This document shows positions 48,398 to 58,400 of a DNA stretch of 64,000 nt, piece by piece (within the stretch, counting starts at the first letter, position 1; each line of letters opens with the position of its first letter). The notes under the pieces were generated by a model. That model did no database searches, was not told the origin of the DNA, and saw only the letters and a program-made list of their open reading frames with translations. The position numbers and the translations under genes were made by a program. The stretch is from Leucobacter massiliensis (GTDB taxonomy: Bacteria; Actinomycetota; Actinomycetes; Actinomycetales; Microbacteriaceae). The DNA lies in the NCBI RefSeq assembly GCF_002982315.1, contig NZ_MWZD01000016.1, positions 62,001 to 126,000 of the forward strand, written 5' to 3'.

Positions 48398-49563
48398 GAA
48401 CGGGTTCGATGCGGGTCGCCGAGATCTCGCTGCCCGCGATCCGGCACAATGTGCAGCGGGTGCGCGAGCTCACCGGCGGCAGGGTGATCGTGGTCGTGAA
48501 GGCGGACGGATACGGCCACGGTGCCCGGATCGCCGCGCAGGCGGCGCTCGCGGGCGGCGCGTCGATGGTGGCGACCGCGGACATCGAGGAGGCGCTGGCG
48601 CTGCGGGAAGCGGGGATCGAGGCGCCGATCCTGTGCTGGCTGCACGGCGTGGGCGCGGACTTCGGGCAGGCGGTCGCGGCGCGGATCGAGGTCGGCGTGA
48701 GCCACGCCCAGCAGCTGGAGGCGCTCGCCGCCGCGGCGCGCGAGCAGGGGACGACGGCGACGGCGCAGCTGAAGCTCGACACCGGCCTGAGCCGCAACGG
48801 CGCCGCCCCGGAGGAGTGGCCTGCGCTCTTCGCGCGCGCGGCCGAGCTGCAGCGGGCGGGGCTCGTGCGGGTGAGCGGCGTGTTCAGTCACCTCGCGAAC
48901 GCGGGCGACGCGCACGACCGGGCGCAGGCCGCGCGCTTCGACGAGGGCGTCGCCCTGCTGCGGGCGAGCGGGATCGAACCCGAGATGATCCATCTCGCCG
49001 CGAGCGCGGCCACGCTCACCTCCCCGCACCTCCACTACAACACGGTGCGCGTGGGCGTGATCGCCTACGGCCTGAGCCCCCTCGCCGACCGCAGCTCGGC
49101 GCAGCTGGGCCTGATCCCGGCGATGACGCTGCGCTCCGAGATCGTCGCGTTGCGCGGCGTGCCGGCGGGCACGGGCGTCTCCTACGGCTTCAACCACGTC
49201 TGCGAGACCGCCACGACGCTCGCGCTCGTGCCGATGGGCTACGCGGACGGCATGCCGCGCGCCCTGAACGGCGCGGGCGCCTGGGTGACGGTCGCCGGGG
49301 AGCACCGGCCGATCGTGGGGCGCATCGGCATGGATCAGTTCATCGTCGACGTCGGCCCGCTGGCGGGCCGCCTCGAACTGGGCGAGCGGGTGGTGCTCTT
49401 CGGGGATCCCGAGCGCGGGCATCCGCCCGTGGAGATCTGGGCGGGGCTGATGCGCACCATCAACTACGAGATCGTCGCGGGGATCGGGCCGCGGGTGCTG
49501 CGAGTGCCCGCGGAGGCGCCCGCGGGCGGGGACGCGGACCGGGGCGCGGAGGCCGGGCAGTGA
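48394..49563 (+). CDS. alr: Alanine racemase
   Basis: Makes D-alanine for peptidoglycan. 389 residues from the ATG that overlaps acpS (ATGA). The PLP lysine lies in VVKADGYGHG, and the catalytic tyrosine region is YNTVRVGVIAYGLSP. RIGMDQFIVDVG and the C-terminal GLMRTINYEIVAGIGPRV are typical. First of a chain of overlapping genes to tsaD. Confidence 0.96.
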   Translation: MRTGSMRVAEISLPAIRHNVQRVRELTGGRVIVVVKADGYGHGARIAAQAALAGGASMVATADIEEALALREAGIEAPILCWLHGVGADFGQAVAARIEVGVSHAQQLEALAAAAREQGTTATAQLKLDTGLSRNGAAPEEWPALFARAAELQRAGLVRVSGVFSHLANAGDAHDRAQAARFDEGVALLRASGIEPEMIHLAASAATLTSPHLHYNTVRVGVIAYGLSPLADRSSAQLGLIPAMTLRSEIVALRGVPAGTGVSYGFNHVCETATTLALVPMGYADGMPRALNGAGAWVTVAGEHRPIVGRIGMDQFIVDVGPLAGRLELGERVVLFGDPERGHPPVEIWAGLMRTINYEIVAGIGPRVLRVPAEAPAGGDADRGAEAGQ

Positions 49564-50093
49564 GCGTGGAGCGCAGCTGGGAGCTGCCGGATCCCGAGGC
49601 CATGCACGCCCTCGGCGTCGCGCTCGGCCGCGAGCTGCGGGCGGGGGACCTGCTGCTGCTGACCGGCCCGCTCGGCGCGGGCAAGACGACCCTCACGCGG
49701 GGGATCGGCGAGGGGCTGGGCGTGCGCGGCCCCGTGCAGAGCCCGACCTTCGTGCTCGCCCGCACCCACCCCTCGCTGGTGGGAGGCGCGCCGCTCGTGC
49801 ACCTCGACGCCTACCGGCTTGCGGGACCGGAGGAGCTCGACGACCTCGACATCGATTTCGCGGGCTCCGTGGTGGTCGCGGAGTGGGGCGCGGGCGTGGT
49901 CGAGACGCCGGAGTCGTGGCTGGAGATCGTGATCGAGCGGCCCCGCGGCGGCGGTGAGCCCGGCACCGGCGCCTCACCGGCGGATCCGGCCTCCGCGGAC
50001 CCGGAGCCAGACTGGTCGGAGGCTCCCGTCGAACCGCGCCTGGTCACCCTGAGCGGCTACGGCCCCCGCTGGGCGGAAGGAGTGCTGCCGTGA
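49560..50093 (+). CDS. tsaE: tRNA threonylcarbamoyladenosine biosynthesis ATPase TsaE
   Basis: ATPase of the t6A tRNA modification complex with TsaB and TsaD. 177 residues with Walker A GPLGAGKTTLTRG and SPTFVLARTH, then HLDAYRL. The GTG overlaps the alr stop. A C-terminal Pro/Ala/Asp-rich insertion (ASPADPASADPEPDWSEAP) lengthens it slightly. Confidence 0.94.
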   Translation: MSVERSWELPDPEAMHALGVALGRELRAGDLLLLTGPLGAGKTTLTRGIGEGLGVRGPVQSPTFVLARTHPSLVGGAPLVHLDAYRLAGPEELDDLDIDFAGSVVVAEWGAGVVETPESWLEIVIERPRGGGEPGTGASPADPASADPEPDWSEAPVEPRLVTLSGYGPRWAEGVLP

Positions 50094-50734
50094 GCGAAGC
50101 GGTCCCGGAGCTGGGCGGGGGCGTGCTGCTCGCGATCGACACCTCCGTCGGCACGAGCGTCGCGCTCGGTGCGGGCGGTGCGGTGTTCGAGGCCGTCAGC
50201 GACGATCCGCGCAGCCACGCGGAGGCCATCGGCCCGCTGCTCGACGAGGTCTTCCGGGAGAGCGGGGCGGCGCCCGCCGAGGTGACGGGGGTGGTGTGCG
50301 GGATCGGGCCGGGACCCTTCACGGGGCTACGGGTCGGGATCGCGGCCGCGCAGGCATTCGCCCTGGCGCGCGGGCTGCCGCTGCTCCCGCTGCACGGGCA
50401 CGAGGCCGTGGCGCTCGACGTCCTGGACCGTTCGGCGGTGGCGCGGCTGCGGGTGGTGCAGGACGCGAAGCGCCGGGAGCTGTTCGTCACGGAGTACGAC
50501 GGGCTCGACTGGGCTGGGGTTCCGCAGCGGGTCGCGGGGCCGTCGATCGTCGCCCGTGAGGGGTACGAGCCGATCGTGAACGAGCTGTGGCCGGAGCGGG
50601 TGCCCGGCGCCGGGCTGGTGCGGCTCGCCGCGCGCCGGCTCGCGAGCGGGCGCGGCTTCGAGCCGGAGCGCGCCGTATACCTGCGGGCACCCGATGTGGC
50701 GCAGCCCGGGGCGCCGAAGCGGGTGTCCCGGTGA
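50090..50734 (+). CDS. tsaB: tRNA threonylcarbamoyladenosine biosynthesis protein TsaB
   Basis: Non-catalytic partner of TsaD in t6A synthesis. 214 residues. The ASKHA-type N-terminus [15 protein letters not shown] and the motif [20 protein letters not shown] are diagnostic. The GTG start overlaps tsaE by four bases and the stop overlaps rimI by three. Confidence 0.94.
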   Translation: MSEAVPELGGGVLLAIDTSVGTSVALGAGGAVFEAVSDDPRSHAEAIGPLLDEVFRESGAAPAEVTGVVCGIGPGPFTGLRVGIAAAQAFALARGLPLLPLHGHEAVALDVLDRSAVARLRVVQDAKRRELFVTEYDGLDWAGVPQRVAGPSIVAREGYEPIVNELWPERVPGAGLVRLAARRLASGRGFEPERAVYLRAPDVAQPGAPKRVSR

Positions 50735-51198
50735 GCGAGGGTGCGTACGCGCTGCGCGAGGCCTCGGCCTCGGACCTCGACGCGATCTGGGCGATCGAGA
50801 GCGACGTCTTCGGCGCGGAGGCGTGGAGCCGGGAGATGATGCGCGAGGAGCTGAGCGCCGAGCACCGGCACTACCTCGCGCTCGTCGACGGCGCGGGGGC
50901 GGTGCGCGGCTACGCCGGGCTGCTGTGCCTCGGCGCGGAGGCCGATGTGCAGACCATCGCCGTCGAGGCGGGCGCGCGCGGCGGCGGACACGGCCGCAGG
51001 CTCATGGAGGCGCTGCTCGACGAGGCGGAGCGGCGCGGCGTGCGGGAGGTGTTCCTGGAGGTGCGGGCCGACAACCCGGTGGCGCAGGCGCTCTACCGCG
51101 CGCTCGGCTTCGCCGAGATCGGGGTGCGGCCGCGCTACTACCAGCCCGGCGACGTCGACGCCGTGGTCATGCGACTGGAGATGAGGGACCGCCGATGA
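50731..51198 (+). CDS. rimI: Ribosomal protein S18 alanine N-acetyltransferase, GNAT family
   Basis: 155 residues with the GNAT fold; the acetyl-CoA loop is [15 protein letters not shown], and [20 protein letters not shown] is the typical C-terminal half. Position between tsaB and tsaD supports the RimI assignment. The true substrate could be another N-terminus. Confidence 0.9.
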   Translation: MSEGAYALREASASDLDAIWAIESDVFGAEAWSREMMREELSAEHRHYLALVDGAGAVRGYAGLLCLGAEADVQTIAVEAGARGGGHGRRLMEALLDEAERRGVREVFLEVRADNPVAQALYRALGFAEIGVRPRYYQPGDVDAVVMRLEMRDRR

Positions 51199-52292
51199 GT
51201 GCTGCCGAACCGCTCGTGCTCGGCATCGAGACGAGCTGCGACGAGACCGGCGTGGGCGTGGTGCGCGGCCGCACCCTGCTCGCCAACGCCATCGCCTCCT
51301 CCATGGACGAGCACGCCCGCTTCGGGGGAGTGGTGCCCGAGGTGGCGGCCCGAGCCCATCTGGAGGCGATGCGCCCCACCATCGAGCGGGCGCTCGCCGA
51401 CGCGGGGGTGACGCTCGACGAGCTCGACGCGCTCGCCGTGACCGCGGGGCCCGGCCTCGCGGGTGCGCTGATGGTCGGCGTCTCCGCGGCGAAGGCGCTC
51501 GCGGTGGCGCTCGGCAAGCCGCTCTACGGGGTGAACCATCTCGTGGGGCACGTCGGCGCCGATCTGCTCTCGGGCGAGGGGCTGCGCGAGGCGGTGGGCG
51601 CCGTGGGCGAGCTCGAGCTGCCCACCGTGGCGCTCCTCGTCTCCGGCGGGCACACCTCGCTGCTGCTCGTGCGCGATCTCGTGGGCGATGTGGAGATGCT
51701 GGGCGAGACCATCGACGACGCGGCCGGAGAGGCCTTCGACAAGGTCGCGCGGCTGCTCGGGCTGCCCTACCCGGGCGGCCCGCAGATCGACCGGGTGGCC
51801 GCCGAGGGCGATCCGCAGGCGATCCGCTTCCCCCGCGGACTCACCCGGCCGAAGGACCTGGAGCGGCACCGCTACGATTTCTCCTTCTCCGGTCTGAAGA
51901 CCTCCGTGGCGCGCTGGGTCGAGAAGTTCGAGTCGGAGCACGGCGGCGATCCCGAGCATCCGCTGCCGGTGGCGGATGTGGCCGCGAGCTTCCGCGAGGC
52001 CGTGGCGGATGTGCTGCTGACGAAGGCGCTCGCCGCCTGCCGCGATCTCGGCGTGCCGCGCCTGCTGCTGGGCGGGGGCGTGGTGGCGAACGCCCGCGTG
52101 CGCGAGCTGGCCCGGGAGCGCTGCGCCGCTGCGGGCGTCGAGCTCCGGGTGCCGCCGCTGTCCCTGTGCACCGACAACGGGGCGATGATCGCCTCGATCG
52201 GCGCGCAGCTGGTGATGGCGGGGCACGCGCCATCGGGCCTCGCCTTCGGCGCGGACTCGACGCTGCCCGTCACCGAGGTGCAGCTGCGCTGA
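51195..52292 (+). CDS. tsaD: tRNA N6-adenosine threonylcarbamoyltransferase TsaD
   Basis: Catalyses the last step of t6A formation at A37 of ANN-decoding tRNAs. 365 residues. [14 protein letters not shown] opens the ASKHA fold, the metal histidines lie in [11 protein letters not shown], and [11 protein letters not shown] and [14 protein letters not shown] are conserved. ATG overlaps the rimI stop (ATGA). End of the alr-tsaD chain. Confidence 0.97.
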   Translation: MSAAEPLVLGIETSCDETGVGVVRGRTLLANAIASSMDEHARFGGVVPEVAARAHLEAMRPTIERALADAGVTLDELDALAVTAGPGLAGALMVGVSAAKALAVALGKPLYGVNHLVGHVGADLLSGEGLREAVGAVGELELPTVALLVSGGHTSLLLVRDLVGDVEMLGETIDDAAGEAFDKVARLLGLPYPGGPQIDRVAAEGDPQAIRFPRGLTRPKDLERHRYDFSFSGLKTSVARWVEKFESEHGGDPEHPLPVADVAASFREAVADVLLTKALAACRDLGVPRLLLGGGVVANARVRELARERCAAAGVELRVPPLSLCTDNGAMIASIGAQLVMAGHAPSGLAFGADSTLPVTEVQLR

Positions 52293-52417
52293 GCCGCAGG
52301 GGCAAGAGATTCTGGAAAACCCGGGGGATGGCGGGACACGGAGCCTTCCTGAACGTTATCTTTGAGTGCAAGGGGAGAGGGTGGCTTCTCCTCGCGACGC
52401 CAAACACAAGGAGAATC

Positions 52418-52840
52418 ATGTCTGAGAATCTGCCCGGCGAGCAGCCGGCCTCGAACCCCGTTCCCCCTGCGGCGCCCGTCCCGCCCGCGACCCCCGGTTA
52501 CGGCGCCGCAGCGGCGCAGCCCAAGAAGGGCCTCGCCATCACCGGCATGGCGCTCGGCATCGCCGGCCTCGTCCTGAGCTGGGTGCCGATCCTCGGCGTG
52601 GTCCTCGCGCTGGTCGGCCTGGTGCTGAGCATCGTCGCGCTCGTCAAGAAGCAGCCGAAGGGCTTCGCGCTGACCGGCCTCATCACGGGCGCGATCGGCC
52701 TCATCATCGGTGCCTTCGTGACCATCGCCTTCTTCGCGGTGCTCGGCCTGGGCGTCGACGCGGCGCAGGCCTGCCTCGACGGCGCGGCGACCGTGGAGAT
52801 CGGCGGTCAGGTCATCGACTGCTCGACGGTCACCGGCTGA
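52418..52840 (+). CDS. Small Pro-rich membrane protein, DUF4190-like
   Basis: 140 residues: a Pro/Ala-rich N-terminus of about 35 residues, then hydrophobic segments (GLAITGMALGIAGLVLSWVP, ILGVVLALVGLVLSIVALVK, GFALTGLITGAIGLIIGAFV) and a short C-terminal domain with two cysteines (QACLDGAA, VIDCSTVTG) that may form a disulfide outside the membrane. ATG behind AAGGAG. Function unknown. A strong terminator follows. Confidence 0.8.
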   Translation: MSENLPGEQPASNPVPPAAPVPPATPGYGAAAAQPKKGLAITGMALGIAGLVLSWVPILGVVLALVGLVLSIVALVKKQPKGFALTGLITGAIGLIIGAFVTIAFFAVLGLGVDAAQACLDGAATVEIGGQVIDCSTVTG

Positions 52841-52856
52841 GACCCGCGTTCGCGAG

Positions 52857-52895
52857 CAGCGGCCCGGCGAGACGATCGGTCTCTCCGGGCCGCTG
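52857..52895. terminator. Terminator between convergent genes
   Basis: CAGCGGCCCGG (52857-52867) pairs with CCGGGCCGCTG (52885-52895), extended inward by GAGAC/GTCTC. TTCTGTGT follows on the plus strand. It lies between two converging genes and can serve both. Confidence 0.8.
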
Positions 52896-52977
52896 TTCTG
52901 TGTGGCCGCCGCGTCCTCGCCGGATCCTGCCGCCCGCCCGCGTGCGCCCGTGCGCCCGCCCGCTCCTGCCCGCCCGT

Positions 52978-54249
52978 TCAGCAGCGCTCGGCGAGCAGCG
53001 CCACGTGGCGCCCCGCGACGCGGGTGAGGATGAGGCTCGCCCGTCCCTCGCCGCGCAGCTTGAGGCGCCGCCGCAGCTCGGCGGGGTCCACGTCGCTGCC
53101 GCGCTTCTTGATCTCGAGGCTCCCGATGCCGCGCTGCTGCAGGGCGCGCCGCAGCTCCCGCTCGCGTGCGGGGAGCTCCTCCATGATGCGGAATGCACTC
53201 GCGAAGGGGGTCTCGACGAGCCGCGCCCCGCTCAGGTAGGCGATCCCCTCGCTCAGCATCCCGGCGCCGAGCCGTTCGGCCAGCAGGCCGATGAGGCGCG
53301 CGCGGATCACGGCGCCATCGGGCTCGTAGAGGTATTCTCCGAGCGCCGTCGCGGGCGCGTCCGCCGCGTCCGCCGCGGCGCTCAGCTCGGCTGCCGGGGC
53401 CTCGCCGCGCAGCACCAGCGCCGCGCGGCGGATCCCGGGGCGGGCCGCCGCGCCGAACCACAGCCCGGTCTCGACGAGCTGGCCGTCGACCGACACCCAC
53501 TGCGCCTCTGCGCGCTCGGGGATCAGCTCGCGGTCGAAGCCCGGACCGAGCTTGATGCCCGCGGGGAGCCGCTCGGCGAGGCCGAAGGCGGTGCGCAGAC
53601 TCGGGGAGTAGTCCTCGGAGGAGGCGATCCGGCGCGTGTCGCTGTGACCGGCGGTGCGGCGTGCGGGGTCGAGGAAGACGCCGTCGGCGTCGCCGGGGCC
53701 GATCTGCTCGGCGTCGCCCACGCGCACCTCGGGTGCGGCGACGCCGCGGGCGGCGGCGAGGACGGCGAGGTTGTGCCGGGCGAAGCCGGCGGTGAGCGGG
53801 TCGATCTCGACGGGCCGCGGCTCGATGCCGGCTGCGAGCAGCGCGAGCGATTCGGCGCCGATCCCGCAGCCGAGATCCGCCACGGAGCGGCAGCCCGCGG
53901 CCACGAAGCGCGCGGCGTGCAGCGCGGCGACGGGCGCCCGGGTGGCCTGTTCGAGGCCGGCGCGCGTGAAGAGCAGCCCGGCCGACAGCGGCCCGAACTT
54001 GCGGAGGGCGGCGGCGCGGAGCTCGCTCTGCGTGAGCGCGGCGGCGGCGAGGGCCGGGTCCGCGCCCGCGGAACGGAGCCTCCGCGAGATCGCGTCGGAG
54101 CCGAGCCCGTCCGCGCGCATCCGCTCGACCTCCGCGAGCAGTCGCGCGCCGCTCGGCTGCGTCAGCTCCTGCCAGCCGGGGAGCGCGGATACGGCACGGG
54201 GCGCGGGGGTCGCCCCCCGCGCCCCGGCGCCGTCTGATCCGTCCGTCAC
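52978..54249 (-). CDS. SAM-dependent methyltransferase with THUMP-like C-terminal domain
   Basis: 423 residues. The SAM-binding motif is VADLGCGIGAESLALLAAG, followed by the acidic IDPLTAGFARHNL and FLDPARRT. The C-terminal part (IGSLEIKKRGSDVDPAELRR) matches the THUMP-like domain of this actinobacterial family. The fold suggests RNA as substrate, but no substrate is known to me. Convergent with the preceding gene; 16 bases downstream of the DUF4190-like gene on the same strand. Confidence 0.85.
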   Translation of the reverse strand: MTDGSDGAGARGATPAPRAVSALPGWQELTQPSGARLLAEVERMRADGLGSDAISRRLRSAGADPALAAAALTQSELRAAALRKFGPLSAGLLFTRAGLEQATRAPVAALHAARFVAAGCRSVADLGCGIGAESLALLAAGIEPRPVEIDPLTAGFARHNLAVLAAARGVAAPEVRVGDAEQIGPGDADGVFLDPARRTAGHSDTRRIASSEDYSPSLRTAFGLAERLPAGIKLGPGFDRELIPERAEAQWVSVDGQLVETGLWFGAAARPGIRRAALVLRGEAPAAELSAAADAADAPATALGEYLYEPDGAVIRARLIGLLAERLGAGMLSEGIAYLSGARLVETPFASAFRIMEELPARERELRRALQQRGIGSLEIKKRGSDVDPAELRRRLKLRGEGRASLILTRVAGRHVALLAERC

Positions 54250-54265
54250 GCGGGTGCCCGGCGGC

Positions 54266-54730
54266 TCAGGAGTACGATGCCACGCTGAAGAGGGCGCCGA
54301 TGAAGATCACGTAGATGAGGATCACGACGACCCACACGGCGAGGTGGACGTAGCCGATGATGAGGCCGGCGAGCGCGAGGCCGCGGCCGCCCTCGCCGGT
54401 GCGGGCGATCTGCTTGAGGGCGATGTGCCCGCAGATCACGCCGACGAGCGCGACGAAGAAGGATCCGACGAGCGCGATGATCGCGAGGGTGTTGGTCGGA
54501 GGAGCGGCCGCGTAGGCGGGCTGCTGGGCGTAGCCGGCGGGCTGGGCCGCGTAGCTCTGCTGTGCGGCGCCGTACTGCTGCGGGGCGCCGTACTGCGGCA
54601 CGGGCGGCTGCGGCGGCACGGGCGGCTGCGGCGGGGCGGGCGGCTGCGGCGCCGCGAACTGGGGGGCCTGGCCCTGCGCGGGCGCCTGCGGGCCGGTGCT
54701 GCCGTTGACCGGCGGCTGGTTCTCGGACAC
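54266..54730 (-). CDS. Pro/Gln-rich membrane protein, DUF4190-like
   Basis: 154 residues from GTG 54728-54730 behind AAGGAAG. The first 85 residues are rich in Pro, Gln, Ala and Tyr with PPQPPVP repeats. The rest has two membrane helices (NTLAIIALVGSFFVALVGVI and HLAVWVVVILIYVIFIGALF) joined by GHIALKQIARTGEGGRGLAL, the family's hallmark loop. A similar but broken gene lies directly upstream, so this is a tandem pair. Function unknown. Confidence 0.85.
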   Translation of the reverse strand: MSENQPPVNGSTGPQAPAQGQAPQFAAPQPPAPPQPPVPPQPPVPQYGAPQQYGAAQQSYAAQPAGYAQQPAYAAAPPTNTLAIIALVGSFFVALVGVICGHIALKQIARTGEGGRGLALAGLIIGYVHLAVWVVVILIYVIFIGALFSVASYS

Positions 54731-54840
54731 GGGGTCTTCCTTTCGTGGTGGGACGGCGGTCCCACCGGGTTCGTGCTGCGGCTCGGTGCGTGCGGCGCTT
54801 CGCGACCGCGAGGATTCGCGCCGCTCGGGATCCGGCTCGC

Positions 54841-55354
54841 TCAGTAGGAGCTGTAGCTGGAGCTGAGGGAGGCGAAGGTGCCGATCATCGTGATGATGAA
54901 GCCCACGTAGACGATGATGAAGAGGGCCAGGAACACGAAGTAGGCGTAGCTGATGATGAGCCCGGTGAGCGCGATGCCGCGGCCGGCGTCCCCGGTGCGC
55001 TTGATCTGGCTCAGCCCCATGTGGCCGAAGACGATGCCGGCGATGGGCGACAGGAAGGCGAAGATGATCGCGAGGAAGGCGAAGGTGTTCGTCTGGCCCA
55101 GCGTCGTGGCGGGCGCGGGGCCGGCGGGCCTCGTGTAGGCGGCAGGGGACTGGCCGTAGCCGGCCGGGGCGGCCGGGGGCTGCTGCCCCTGCTGCGCCTG
55201 CTGCGCCTGCTGCTGGGTGGGCTGCTGCCCGGCGTTCGCGTAACCCGGCTGCCCGCCGCCCTGAGGCGCGCCGTAGCCGCCCGGCTGGCCGGGGAGCGGC
55301 GTGGTGGGCTGGGTGGGGTGTTCGCGTACTCAATGGTGTGCGTGGCGTACTCAT
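54841..55354 (-). pseudogene. Second DUF4190-like gene, frameshifted at its 5' end
   Basis: A frame ending at the TGA complement 54841-54843 encodes a Gln/Pro-rich segment, then TNTFAFLAIIFAFLSPIAGI, GHMGLSQIKRTGDAGRGIAL and AYFVFLALFIIVYVGFII, parallel to the neighbouring gene. No start codon exists in this frame before a TGA at about 55331. An ATG at 55352-55354 (ATGAGTACGC, with a repeat of TTGAGTACGC 20 bases on) is in another frame; removing one C from the CCCC run just after the repeat would join them as MST...RTPTQPTTPLPGQ. Either a real lesion or a base-call error. Confidence 0.7.
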
Positions 55355-55409
55355 TGGGGATGTGCTGGAGGCTTGGGGCGGTGCGGGCGGCAGGAGACTT
55401 CAAGGGTGA

Positions 55410-55428
55410 GGCCGGATCTCTTCCGGCC
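55410..55428 (+). promoter_or_regulatory. Hairpin upstream of the pilus tip gene
   Basis: GGCCGGA (55410-55416) pairs with TCCGGCC (55422-55428) around a five-base loop, 33 bases before the start codon. It could be a terminator for upstream readthrough or part of the leader. No clear -10/-35 pair was found in 55355-55460. Confidence 0.45.
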
Positions 55429-55460
55429 CTTCGTGGTCTACGAGCCTTGGGAGTTCAGGT

Positions 55461-58400
55461 ATGCGCGGGGTGGCCAGGCGTGGTGTTGCGGGCGTGTTTC
55501 GGGCGCGGAGGCGCGGCGTGCTCCGGGGGCGTGTGCCCGCGGTGGTGGCGGCTGTCGCCGCGGGGGCGCTGGTGGTGGGGGTGCTGCCGGCGCTCTCGGG
55601 TTCGGGCCTGACCTCGGCGGCGGATGGCGCGGATGCGGCGGCGAGCTGGCAGCCGGGTGATGCGGCGGTGTCGGGTCCCTTGGCGTCGGGCACGCTGCCG
55701 GGTGTGGCGTCCGCGGTGGAGTACGCGTACGGCGTGGACTACGCGGGCGGCACGGAGGGTGCGGGAGCTGCGATCGCGGGTGCGGGTGAGACGGTGACGA
55801 TTCTGCAGGGCGACACCCTGACGGGTTCTGCGGCTGCGTGGAACACCGGGGACGATGCGTCCGCCTCTGTGAGCGTTGCCCCGGTTTCGGGCGAAGAAAT
55901 CTCGGGGGGGGGGGCTTCTCTAGCTGACGTTCTGCAGACCGCCCCCCTGCCCGATACGGGTGCGGGTGCGGCGCAGTTGCGCTGGGAGATTCCCGCCGCG
56001 GATGCGGCGGTCGTGAACACGGGAGCCCAGCCGACCGGGCTTGCGGTGACGGGGCCGGAGGGTGCCTCCGCGCAGACGAGCGTGTTCGTCGCCCAGCCGC
56101 AGCTGGAGGCGAGCCTGGAGGTGTCGGCCGACGGCGGCACGACGTGGGCGGGCGAGGTGGCTGCGCCCGAGGGGGCCGAGGTGGTGTGGCGGGTGACGGC
56201 CACGAACACCGGCAATGTGGACCTGACGGACGTGAAGGTCGCGACCGCGACGGCCAACGAGACGGACACCCTGGATGCCGGGGTGGGTGCCGAGATCGGC
56301 GCGCTCCCCGTGGGTGGGACGGGTTCTGCGACTTTCACGACCGAGGCGGGCGAAATCTCCGCGGGGGTGAGCGTGTCGGGGGTCTTCGATGCGGAGGGCC
56401 CGGACGGCAAGCCGCTCGTGGATCGCTTCACGGATGCCGCGGGCACCGCGGGGCGGGTGCCCTCGAACACCGCCAAAGCCGTCCTCGCTGTGGCTGATGA
56501 AACGCCCGAGGAAGGAACGGGCGCGCCGATCAGTGTCGCCCCTCTGAGTTCGGCCATCGCAGGGGGTACGCGCCTGACCTCTTCGATGAACGGGAGCACT
56601 GAAAACGCGGGTACAGGCGAGTTGATCTCGATCAAGACTGAATTCTTCGCCTATGTGCCGAAGGGGGGAAGCCTCCAGCTTGATCTGAACCTCGCCCTGA
56701 TCGCAGAAGATCCTGGTGCCGGTGTGCCTGGTACGTGGGACGGATTGAAGCTCTACGTGCAGTCTCCTTCGGGTGTAAAGACCCTCGCGTATCAGGGTCT
56801 ACCTGCCACTGCCACGAACAGCACCTTGGACCTGGGGGTGATGACCTTCAGTGATACGAACCCGAGTGAGACGGGTGGTGTGTGGCGAATCTGGTGGCAG
56901 GACACGAGCGTGTCCCCTGCCCGGGACCTAACCTTCGGGAGATGGGATAACGGGTCCCGAACGGACGGCAGAGGTGTCCTGTATTTTCCCGACAGCACCA
57001 TCGCTCCGCGGAACTCCTCGGGAGTGACGCTGACTGGCCAGGTTTGGACAGATGAGATCTCGTCATACGGCCTCTCCGCGCCCAACGCCGAGACTGTTCT
57101 GAAGGCTGGGCAGGTTCCAAGGTGGATTGAACTGGCACGAAGCTATGACCGTACCCTGTATAACCTGAGTGAGGACGGGGCCTTGTACCGAAACGTGGAG
57201 CGAGGCTTCAACGGTGTGACCTCCATGACGAGGACCGACAACTACGGTCTTGTCGGTGCGGCTCCCGCGGACGTTTGCGTTCGCGTGAACCGTTCCGGCA
57301 CTACGAACCCGGGAGAGCCCCCCGCTGGTAATGTCACCCGCTGGGGTGTTTCCGGAGCATGTCCTGACTTTATGCAGTACAAGCTGTTCTTCCAGCAGCC
57401 GAATACGGCGATGCCAGCGAGTGCGAAGTGGTTTGACGGGTCGACTCGACCTCTCTTGCCTGCGTACGTGTCTGCAACGGCGGATGTGTCTTACACGCAG
57501 ACGACGCCGGTCTCGAACGGGACCTACGGTGGGAACTTCACTGTGAGCCTGGGCGGCGACAGCAGCACCAGAGGTACGGCGAGGCTCGAGATCGACGTCG
57601 ACGCGAACGGCACGGTGGATCGGACTATCACCTTGCCAAACGCGGGGAACACGCCTAGCGGTACGCAGGTCATTCCCTGGGATGGACTGGCGGGTGCGGC
57701 TACGCCGGTCGAACTGTCGCATAAGCTTCGGGTCCGGTTGGTCTGGTACGTCCCCGCGTATGTCTACTTCGTCAACTCCGACACTGAGGCACGCACGGGA
57801 GGGATCACATCAACCATGTTGCGGGGGCCGGCGAGTTATGTGGGTTCCCACAACCTGATCTGGGATGACAGCATTTTCGTCGGCCAGCCCAACTACATGG
57901 GCACTGCCCTAGTGGGCCTCACCCCCAACCCAACGGTCACCACCGGGATGGATTCTTCTGCCGGTGTCCACAAGTGGGGCGAGTTCCGGGCTCTTCCGAA
58001 CAACACGCCTCTTGAGGGCAACTGGGGGGACAACCGTTTTATTCAGGATCGCACGGACTTCGCGGACGAGGCGGTCGATGTTCTGGAGCTTGATCCGCCT
58101 GCTCCAGTGATTCGAGTGGCGAAGTCGATTCCGAATGGTCGCTGGGACGACACGGATCAGTTCACGGTGTCGTTGCGGGAGGGGAGCGTGTCTGGGGCGA
58201 CGCGCACCTCGGTGACGACCGCGGGGACAGCGACCTTGGCGGTCTCGGCCCCATATACCGCGACGGCGGGGACGGCGTACTACGTGACGGAGGCCGGGAG
58301 TGGTGGTGCGGATCTCGCCAACTACGTGAAGAGGATTGTGTGTGTCGACGCGAACAACGTGCAGACGGGTCTGCCCGAGGGCGTGACGTTCGATCCCGTG

